From: Gemmatimonadales bacterium
GTDB taxonomy: Bacteria; Gemmatimonadota; Gemmatimonadetes; Gemmatimonadales; GWC2-71-9
Length of the DNA stretch: 7,399 bases
Assembly (NCBI GenBank): GCA_030601605.1
Contig: JAUVTI010000097.1
Span: 1 to 7,399 of the forward strand
Reading direction: 5' to 3'
Part shown: positions 1 through 5,289 of the stretch, piece by piece
Numbering within the stretch: the stretch's first letter is position 1
Layout of the letters: every line of letters starts with the position of its first letter
Notes under the pieces: model-generated
Databases searched by the model: none
Seen by the model: only the letters and a program-made list of their open reading frames with translations
Told to the model about the DNA's origin: nothing
Translations under genes and position numbers: made by a program

Positions 1-494
1 CGTCCCGCGGCGCGGAGCGCGCCGCTCGCCAGCGCGTAGCCGCTTCCCTCGTCGCCGTGGCGCCACCCCAGGCCGCCGACGCGCTTCAGGTCCCCAGCGG
101 GATCCCGGGCGAATGCGATCGAGCCCGTCCCCGCCGTGAGCAGGATGCCGGGTCCCGCGGGGAATGCCGCTGCCAGTGCCACCTCGCCGTCGGTCACTAC
201 TAGTATCCTGGCCGACGTCCATTCCCGCGACAGGGCATCGGCGAGCGCGTGCTTCTCTTCGGGCGCTCCGGCGCCGGCGGCGCCAACGACGGCCGCGTCG
301 GGAGCCTCACCCAAGCCGGCCGCCTGCAAAGCGCGCCGTGACACTTGGAGTATCGCCCGCGCCGATTCCCGTGCGGCGCCAGGACGCAGGGCCCCCGCCG
401 CTCCGCTCTCCCGGCCCAGCGGCTCGAGAGTAGCATCGGCGGCAACCGCCTCGGTGTGCGAGGCCCCCGCGTCCACTCCCAGCAATACGCTCAC
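1..494 (-). CDS. BadF/BadG/BcrA/BcrD-family sugar kinase (N-acetylglucosamine/N-acetylmuramate kinase-like), 3' end cut by window
   Basis: Predicted cytoplasmic ATP-dependent kinase of the ASKHA fold that phosphorylates an amino sugar, probably GlcNAc or MurNAc. The 164 visible residues carry the family motifs in order: phosphate-1 loop GVDAGASHT (6-14), TDGEVAL (101-107) with the likely catalytic Asp102, phosphate-2 loop GTGS (122-125), and GDEGSG (147-152), typical of NAGK and MurK-like members. The family is usually about 280-330 residues, so roughly half is missing beyond position 1. The start is GTG at 494-492; its GTGA overlaps the stop of the upstream symporter by 4 bases, and a GGAG (504-507) lies 9 bases upstream. 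This implies translational coupling with the transporter, so the kinase probably acts on what that transporter imports. The family also contains 2-hydroxyacyl-CoA dehydratase activators, but the neighbours and the GDEGSG motif favour a sugar kinase. The exact substrate (GlcNAc, MurNAc or glucosamine) cannot be read from the sequence. Confidence 0.88.
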   Translation of the reverse strand, partial: MSVLLGVDAGASHTEAVAADATLEPLGRESGAAGALRPGAARESARAILQVSRRALQAAGLGEAPDAAVVGAAGAGAPEEKHALADALSREWTSARILVVTDGEVALAAAFPAGPGILLTAGTGSIAFARDPAGDLKRVGGLGWRHGDEGSGYALASGALRAAG

Positions 495-1924
495 GCCGAT
501 TCGCTCCGTCGCACGAGCGCCGACAGCCGGCCCACGGCAAGCGTGATCATGGTTCCCAGGGGTACGTACCACGGCCAGGCCAGCTCCGCAAACGGGCCCG
601 GCTTGGCCAAGACGATCACGAGCATGCTCGCTGTGGCCACGGCGATCGCGGTTATCGCGTCCGCCTGCCGGACTTTCCGGGAGATCCCCCCCAGGATGTA
701 GGTGCCGAGCAGGGCGCCGTACGTGATGGAGGCGATCGAGAGAGCCAGTTCCACGACCGGCTGGTCTGTCGAGCGGAAGGAGAGCGCCCCGGCGGTGAGC
801 ACGACGGCCCAGCCCACCGTGGCCCAGCGCCCCACTCGCAGCAGATGGCGCGGATCTCGCTTCCCGGTCACGGACGCGTAGAAGTCGTGGGTGGTGGCCG
901 ATGCGAGAGAGTTGAGCGAGGAGCTGACGGTGCTCATCGCGGCTGCCAGCAGCCCCGCGACCACCAGGCCCGCCAGGCCGGCCGGCAGCTGCTGCACGAC
1001 GAACGTCGGATAGAGCTGGTCGCCGCTCAGCTCCGGGTCCGCAGACCCCACCGCCCACAGCATGGTCCCCACGAACAGGAACAACGCGAACTGGAAGATC
1101 ACGATGATCCCCGAGCCGATCAGCGCCCGCCGCGCATCGCTCAGCTTCCGCGTGGCGAGGAGCCGCTGCACGATCAGATGGTCTGTTCCGTGCGATGCCG
1201 CGGACAGAAGCGCGCCGCCCACCAGGCCGCCCCAGAACGTGTAGGTGGTGCTCAGAGAGAAGGACCAGTCGAACACTCTCAGCTTCCCTGCGGCCGCCGC
1301 GGTCTCCAGTGCCCCGCCGAAGTCTCCGATCAGGATTGCCGCAGCGACGACCGTGGCCACTCCGCCCACCACATAGACCACGAGCTGCAGTACGTCCACC
1401 CATACGACGGCCTGGAGCCCGCCGCCCCAGGTGTAGAGCAGCGTCACGACGGCCACCACCACGACGCTCACCGGCACCGACCAACCGGTCACGATGGCCA
1501 GGGGAATGGCCGTGGCGAACACCCGCACGCTGTCGCCCAGGGCGCGGATGCCCATGAACAGGCCGGCTGCCACGCGGCGCGTGGCCGGTCCGAAGCGCGC
1601 CTCGAGTCTCTGGTATGCCGTCACCTGCTCGCCGCGGAAGTAGCCGGGCAGCAGCCAGAGCGCCACGCCCACGCGGCCCACCAGATAGCCGATGGGAAGC
1701 TGCAGAAAGGTCAGGTTGCCGCGGGCGCCCAGCCCTGGGATCGAGATCACCGTGAGGGCCGAGGTCTCGGTCGCCACGATCGAGAACATCACCGCCCACC
1801 AGGGCAGGCTGTGGCGGCCGAGGAAGTAGTCCGAGGCGTCCTGTTGCCGCCGCGTGAAGTACACGCCGATGGCGATCACGGCGGCGAAGTACACCGCCAT
1901 CACGGCTATGTCTGCGGCAGTCAC
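491..1924 (-). CDS. Sodium:solute symporter (SSS family), probable amino-sugar importer
   Basis: Inner-membrane Na+-coupled symporter of the SSS family, 477 residues, within the usual range. It is hydrophobic throughout. SSS landmarks are visible: YFLGRHSLPWWAV (33-45) after the first membrane helix, ATETSALT (51-58), the signature region TWGGGLQAVVWVDVLQ (165-180), HGTDHLIVQRLL (245-256), and AAAMSTVSSSLNS (327-339), matching the TM8 stretch whose Ser/Thr residues help form the Na2 site. The start is GTG at 1924-1922, preceded by the purine run GGGGGA (minus strand, 1932-1937) at 7 bases. The stop overlaps the kinase GTG by 4 bases. The substrate is inferred from context: between two exo-glycosidases that release GlcNAc and MurNAc and an amino-sugar kinase, import of one of those sugars is the simplest reading. 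Members of this family also carry proline, sialic acid, glucose or pantothenate, so specificity is not proven by sequence. Confidence 0.93.
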   Translation of the reverse strand: MTAADIAVMAVYFAAVIAIGVYFTRRQQDASDYFLGRHSLPWWAVMFSIVATETSALTVISIPGLGARGNLTFLQLPIGYLVGRVGVALWLLPGYFRGEQVTAYQRLEARFGPATRRVAAGLFMGIRALGDSVRVFATAIPLAIVTGWSVPVSVVVVAVVTLLYTWGGGLQAVVWVDVLQLVVYVVGGVATVVAAAILIGDFGGALETAAAAGKLRVFDWSFSLSTTYTFWGGLVGGALLSAASHGTDHLIVQRLLATRKLSDARRALIGSGIIVIFQFALFLFVGTMLWAVGSADPELSGDQLYPTFVVQQLPAGLAGLVVAGLLAAAMSTVSSSLNSLASATTHDFYASVTGKRDPRHLLRVGRWATVGWAVVLTAGALSFRSTDQPVVELALSIASITYGALLGTYILGGISRKVRQADAITAIAVATASMLVIVLAKPGPFAELAWPWYVPLGTMITLAVGRLSALVRRSESA

Positions 1925-1928
1925 CTGT

Positions 1929-1954
1929 GGGTCCCCCGCAAAGCGAAGGGGCCC
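1929..1954 (-). promoter_or_regulatory. Alternative hairpin covering the symporter ribosome binding site
   Basis: In minus-strand RNA, GGG-CCCC-UU-CGC (1954-1943) can pair with GCG-GGGG-A-CCC (1939-1929), giving 10 pairs with two small bulges and a UUU loop. The GGGGGA that serves as Shine-Dalgarno sequence for the symporter GTG (1932-1937) lies in the 3' arm. This fold shares bases 1944-1954 with the 15-bp hairpin 1944-1976, so the two exclude each other. GC-rich DNA yields such pairings easily, so function is unproven. Confidence 0.3.
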
Positions 1955-1976
1955 GCGAAAGTCGCAGGCCCCCTCG
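1944..1976 (-). terminator. 15-bp GC-rich RNA hairpin downstream of erpA (possible terminator or attenuator)
   Basis: In minus-strand RNA the arms 1976-1962 and 1958-1944 pair over 15 consecutive base pairs, including two G-U wobbles, around a 3-base CUU loop. It begins 22 bases after the erpA stop, where a terminator would sit. The stem is better on the minus strand than on the plus, because the wobbles become C/A mismatches on the other strand. The following tract (UUUGCGG) has only three U residues, so termination may be weak, giving partial readthrough into the symporter and kinase. It may instead be an mRNA-stabilising or attenuating structure. Confidence 0.5.
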
Positions 1977-1998
1977 ATCGTGTTGGTGTCGGCAAGCG

Positions 1999-2361
1999 CT
2001 AGGCCGTGAAGGAGCTACCGCACCCGCAACCGCCAGTGGCGTTCGGGTTGCTGAACGTGAAGCCCGATCCCTGCATAGTGGAGGTGTAGTCGATGCTCGT
2101 GCCGCTCAGGTACTGCGCGCTGAAGGCATCAACGAACACCTTGATTCCGTTCACCTCGACCTGGAGATCATCGTCCAGCGGGCGTTCCTCGATGTTGAGT
2201 CCATACTTGAAACCGGAGCAGCCGCCAGGCAGCACCGCCACTCGAAGACCGGCGGTTTCCTCGGGAACCTGCTCCTGCTCCATAAAGGTCCGGATCTGCG
2301 CCGCCGCCTCGTCTGTAAGCTTAACGTCTACAACAACTTGTGGGCGATCAGTCGCCGTCAT
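1999..2361 (-). CDS. erpA: HesB/IscA-family iron-sulfur cluster carrier, ErpA-like
   Basis: A-type carrier that takes an Fe-S cluster from the assembly scaffold and passes it to apo-proteins in the cytoplasm. The protein is 120 residues and full length. The three conserved cysteines are present: Cys48 in GGCSGFKYGL (46-55) and Cys112 and Cys114 in the C-terminal GCGCGSSF (111-118). The stretches SIDYTSTMQGSGF (89-101) and NPNA (105-108) match ErpA-type proteins better than IscA or SufA, although subfamily assignment by eye is approximate. The ATG at 2361 is preceded by a strong Shine-Dalgarno GGAGGA (2367-2372) at 5 bases. The gene starts only 27 bases after the stop of the GH3 gene on the same strand, so it is likely co-transcribed with it, and a strong hairpin follows its stop. 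An Fe-S carrier has no obvious part in cell-wall sugar recovery. It may be a housekeeping gene riding in the operon. Confidence 0.95.
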   Translation of the reverse strand: MTATDRPQVVVDVKLTDEAAAQIRTFMEQEQVPEETAGLRVAVLPGGCSGFKYGLNIEERPLDDDLQVEVNGIKVFVDAFSAQYLSGTSIDYTSTMQGSGFTFSNPNATGGCGCGSSFTA

Positions 2362-2386
2362 GTGCGTCCTCCAATGTGGACGCGCA
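2362..2386 (-). promoter_or_regulatory. erpA Shine-Dalgarno inside a small hairpin
   Basis: The GH3-erpA spacer carries GGAGGA (2367-2372). In minus-strand RNA GCGUCC (2383-2378) pairs with GGACGC (2369-2364) around an 8-base loop, and two more pairs can form beyond one mismatch. Half of the Shine-Dalgarno sequence is in the stem and half in the loop. The GH3 stop codon (2389-2391) is so close that a terminating ribosome would open the hairpin, which would couple erpA translation to the GH3 gene. The Shine-Dalgarno sequence is clear; the regulatory role of the hairpin is inference. Confidence 0.45.
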
Positions 2387-2388
2387 AG

Positions 2389-5289
2389 TTAGGGAGTCCC
2401 GGGGTCTGAGTCAACGGATCCGGGCACCACCAGAGCCCCCACGACCGAGTCCGCGACCACCCCCCGCATCCTCAGCAGCGCCCGATTCTCCCGCGTCGGG
2501 TGCACCCGGTTAGTGAGCAGCACGATGAACAGCTCGCGCTCCGGGTCTACCCAAATGCTCGTTCCCGTGAATCCCGTGTGCCCGAAGCCGGAGGGTGAGA
2601 GGCGGTGGCCGGCCGAGCCCCCTCCGCCGGGCGACGGGGTGTCCCACCCAAGGGCGCGGGTCGAGCCCTCGGGGCCGGGCTGCTTCGTGGTGAAGTCGCG
2701 CACCACTTCGGCGGGGAGATAGGGCTCGGCTCCCTCGGGCAGCCGGCCGTGCCACGCGTCCAGCAGCCACAGGAGGAACCGCGCCAAGTCGGGTGCGTTG
2801 GAGAACAGCCCCGCGTGGCCCGACACGCCGCCCAGCCGCGCAGCATTCTCGTCGTGCACCTCGCCGATTATGAGGCGGCCGCGCCACGGGTCCTGCTCGG
2901 TCGGCGCGATGAATGCGCGCCACTCCTCGGGCGGAAGGAACCTCGTGTGGCGCATCTCGAGGGGATCGAACAGCCGGCGCTGGAGGAAGGAGTCCAGCGA
3001 CTCGCCCGCCACCGCCTCCACGACCAACGTCAGCGTGATCGCGCCGAGATCCGAGTACACGTAGCGCTCGCCGACGGGCTGCTCGAGGGCGGCGCCGAGC
3101 ACCCGAGCGAGGGCCTCCTCCCTCGAGCCCGTCTCCTGGTAGAGCGGCTCCCACGCAGGCAGCCCGGAAGTGTGGGTGAGGAGGTGGCGAACCAGCACCC
3201 GTGACTTGCCCTCTCCCGCGAACTCCGGCACGTAGTCGGCCACTGGCCGGTCCAGGTCCAGCTTGCCCTCGGCCACCAGCATCATGCACGCGGTCGTGAG
3301 GCCCACGACCTTGGTGAGGCTCGCCAGGTCGTAGACGGTGGAGTCGCCGACCGGCCGCGGGTCGTCGTCCCCGTAGTGGCCCACGGCGCTGCGGTAGGCG
3401 ACCGACCCGCGCAGCCCCACCTCCAGCACGCCGCCCGGAAATGCGCCCTCCTCGACACCGGTCTCGAGGAAGCCCGTAACCCGGCGGAGCCTGGCCGGGT
3501 CGAGATGCTCTTCGGCCGCCACCTGGATCCCGTACCCGAGTGGAAGCTCCTCCGAGAGCGTGATGGGCAGCCGGCCGGTGATCGCCGCGCCGCCCGACAG
3601 AGCCCTTGCGGCGGCCAGCTGCGTGGCGGGCGCATCGCTCCACGCCAGCAGGTAAGTCCCCCGGTACTGCGGCACCTGATGCAGCAGGTATGGGCTGCCA
3701 AAGGAGAGCAGCACGCTGGGCCTCAGGCCGTCGGTGGCCAGTACGAGCTGCGCCAGAGAGTCGGGCATCGAGACGTGTCCGCGCCACGCCAGGAAGCGGA
3801 CGCTGGTGGCGAACACGACCCTGCGATGGTCGTCGATCACCGCCCGCGCGGAGTCGTACGAGGCCTGGCCCGAAGCCGGATAGAGCCTGAACACAGTGAC
3901 GCTGTCCCCCAGGCGGCGCAGCTCGCGTGTGAGCCGCCCTCCCACACTGTGATTCGTTTCCTCCGCGTAGGTGACCATCGCGATCCGGCCCCGGCGGGCG
4001 CGGAACTCGTCCAGCGGGCCGCGCTGCACCAGCGTGAGGGCGCGCGCGGCAATGTCGTCGGCGACGTCCTGATGGCTGCGGATTCCCACCACGGCGGGCA
4101 CGCTGTCCACCACCACGGTGCGGCGCTCGAACAGACCCGCGTTCTGTTTGAGGGTGAGCACGCGGCGCACCGAGCGGTCGAGCCGTTCCTGCGTAACGCG
4201 CCCCGAGTCGACCGCGGCGACGATCGCGTCGATCCCCGCGCGAATGTCGGCCGGCATCAGGATCAGGTCGTTGCCGGCGAGAAGGGCGAGCACGGCGCTC
4301 TCGCCGGCTCCGTACTCCCGCACGATGGCTCCCATGGCGAGGGCGTCGGTGACGGCGAGGCCACTGAAGCCGAGCGAATCCCGCAGCATGCCGGTGACCA
4401 CCTCCGGCGCGAGCGTGGCGGGCACCCTCTGCTCGGCCGTGACGCACGGAAGGGCCACGTGCGCGGTCATCACGGCGGTGACGCCGCTGCGGATTGCCGC
4501 GCGGAACGGTACCAGCTCGAGCGTGTCCAGCCGGTCCCAGCAGGCGCGCACCACGGGGACCTGGATGTGCGAGTCGGTGTCGGTGTCGCCGTGTCCCGGG
4601 AAGTGCTTGACCGTTGTGTAGAGCCCGTGGTCGCGGGCGCCCTTCACGTACTCCGCGACCAGCTCGGCCACTGCGCCCGGGTCCTCCCCGAACGAGCGCG
4701 TGTTGATGATCGGGTTGCGTGGGTTGTTGTTGACGTCGGCAACCGGCGAGAAGGAGATGTGAATTCCGACGGCGCGCGCCTCGGCCGCCGTTATCCTCGC
4801 CAGCTCGTAGGCGTCCTGCGGCCGCCCGGTCGCGCCGAATGCCATGGCATGTGGGAAGGTGGTGCCCCCCACCAGCCGCATTCCGCTTCCCCACTCCAGG
4901 TCGGCGGCTATCAGCAGCGGGAGTCTCGACCGGCGCTGCAGCGCGTTCAGCTTCTGGGCGACTTCGAGCGGCGGTCCGATCGAGATGATGATCCCGCCCA
5001 CTCCGAGCGAGTCCACCCAAACGGCCAGGGTGTCGTACTCATCGCTCTCGAACGCTGCGTAGTTGCCGAGCAGCCACGGCATCACGAGCTGGCCCACCTT
5101 CTCGCGCACCGTGAGCGTTTCCACCAGCGAATCGACGCTTATCTTTCGCAGCGCACCGTACACGTCGACCGGGGGCAGCGGCGCGTACGGATCCGGGACC
5201 ACTGCCGGGGCCGACGCGGTCGGCGCGGTTGCGGTGGAGCAGGCGACGACGAGGAGCAGGGCTGCTATGACGAGTGGACGATGAGACAT
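2389..5289 (-). CDS. nagZ: NagZ-type GH3 beta-N-acetylglucosaminidase fused to a C-terminal serine beta-lactamase-family domain; lipoprotein
   Basis: Predicted extracytoplasmic lipoprotein of 966 residues with two enzymes. Residues 1-17 form a lipoprotein signal (MSHRP, then a hydrophobic core, lipobox VVAC, lipidated Cys17), followed by an Ala/Thr/Pro-rich linker to about 40. Residues about 45-390 are a GH3 barrel with the NagZ loop KHFPGHGDTDTDSH (228-241), whose Asp239-His241 match the NagZ acid/base dyad, and nucleophile Asp315 in AVTDALAMG (312-320). Residues about 395-585 look like the second GH3 domain. Residues about 600-950 are a PF00144-type serine hydrolase: Ser657-x-x-Lys660 (SLTK), Tyr745-Ser-Asp, and HTG (904-906). 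The GH3 half should release GlcNAc from GlcNAc-MurNAc ends. The second half may be a peptidase, amidase or esterase on the same fragments, which is inferred. ATG 5289 is chosen because it alone gives a proper signal peptide, although the frame stays open to 6534. A weak AGG lies 3 bases upstream. It heads the minus-strand operon. Confidence 0.93.
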   Translation of the reverse strand: MSHRPLVIAALLLVVACSTATAPTASAPAVVPDPYAPLPPVDVYGALRKISVDSLVETLTVREKVGQLVMPWLLGNYAAFESDEYDTLAVWVDSLGVGGIIISIGPPLEVAQKLNALQRRSRLPLLIAADLEWGSGMRLVGGTTFPHAMAFGATGRPQDAYELARITAAEARAVGIHISFSPVADVNNNPRNPIINTRSFGEDPGAVAELVAEYVKGARDHGLYTTVKHFPGHGDTDTDSHIQVPVVRACWDRLDTLELVPFRAAIRSGVTAVMTAHVALPCVTAEQRVPATLAPEVVTGMLRDSLGFSGLAVTDALAMGAIVREYGAGESAVLALLAGNDLILMPADIRAGIDAIVAAVDSGRVTQERLDRSVRRVLTLKQNAGLFERRTVVVDSVPAVVGIRSHQDVADDIAARALTLVQRGPLDEFRARRGRIAMVTYAEETNHSVGGRLTRELRRLGDSVTVFRLYPASGQASYDSARAVIDDHRRVVFATSVRFLAWRGHVSMPDSLAQLVLATDGLRPSVLLSFGSPYLLHQVPQYRGTYLLAWSDAPATQLAAARALSGGAAITGRLPITLSEELPLGYGIQVAAEEHLDPARLRRVTGFLETGVEEGAFPGGVLEVGLRGSVAYRSAVGHYGDDDPRPVGDSTVYDLASLTKVVGLTTACMMLVAEGKLDLDRPVADYVPEFAGEGKSRVLVRHLLTHTSGLPAWEPLYQETGSREEALARVLGAALEQPVGERYVYSDLGAITLTLVVEAVAGESLDSFLQRRLFDPLEMRHTRFLPPEEWRAFIAPTEQDPWRGRLIIGEVHDENAARLGGVSGHAGLFSNAPDLARFLLWLLDAWHGRLPEGAEPYLPAEVVRDFTTKQPGPEGSTRALGWDTPSPGGGGSAGHRLSPSGFGHTGFTGTSIWVDPERELFIVLLTNRVHPTRENRALLRMRGVVADSVVGALVVPGSVDSDPGTP
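5267..5284 (+). promoter_or_regulatory. Possible five-codon leader ORF overlapping the namZ start
   Basis: ATG at 5267 opens the short frame Met-Thr-Ser-Gly-Arg-stop, whose TGA (5282-5284) overlaps the namZ ATG (5281-5283) as ATGA. GAGGAG at 5251-5256 sits 10 bases before this mini-ORF, whereas namZ itself has only a weak GAG/GGA just upstream. Ribosomes could load at the mini-ORF and re-initiate at namZ. The purines are also explained as the antisense of Leu/Val codons in the GH3 signal peptide, so this may be chance. Confidence 0.2.
5281..5289. other. Head-to-head overlap of two divergent start codons (namZ and nagZ fusion)
   Basis: The nine bases ATGAGACAT hold the namZ start on the plus strand (5281-5283) and, as CAT 5287-5289, the GH3 gene start on the minus strand. 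The genes are divergent with no intergenic space. Any promoter or ribosome binding site of one must lie in the coding sequence of the other. The register makes codon 3 of each gene (CAT, His) the reverse complement of its partner's start codon. Both starts are supported by lipoprotein signal peptides that begin there. Confidence 0.8.

Noticed and set aside
136..546. 136-codon plus-strand ORF at the left end.
   Set aside because: It is Ala-, Ser- and Pro-rich and antisense to the kinase, whose phosphate-binding motifs are all intact on the minus strand.
491..1924. Proline symporter PutP.
   Set aside because: It shares only general SSS family motifs, and the gene neighbours point to amino sugars rather than proline metabolism.
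845..2002. 385-codon plus-strand ORF opposite the symporter.
   Set aside because: It is His-, Arg- and Gln-rich with no hydrophobic pattern or domain, and it is fully antisense to a clear membrane transporter with all family motifs.
2389..3490. A class C beta-lactamase resistance gene.
   Set aside because: The domain is the C-terminal part of a longer fusion and has YSD and HTG rather than the canonical Y-x-N and K-T-G. Resistance cannot be inferred.
5117..5146. A possible sigma-70 promoter for namZ (TTTCCA, 16 bases, TATCTT).
   Set aside because: Only four of six bases match in each box and it would leave a leader of about 130 bases. Such matches are expected by chance, so it is not listed as a feature.
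3376..5280. The namZ frame stays open for 635 codons upstream, suggesting a 1039-residue protein.
   Set aside because: It is antisense to the GH3 gene in the same stop-poor register, and the translation is rich in His, Arg and Gly without any recognisable domain. The namZ signal peptide begins at 5281.
2389..5289. Cytosolic NagZ of the AmpG/AmpR recycling type found in enterobacteria.
   Set aside because: The protein has a lipoprotein signal and is larger, with a second GH3 domain and a fused hydrolase. This fits an exported two-domain NagZ.
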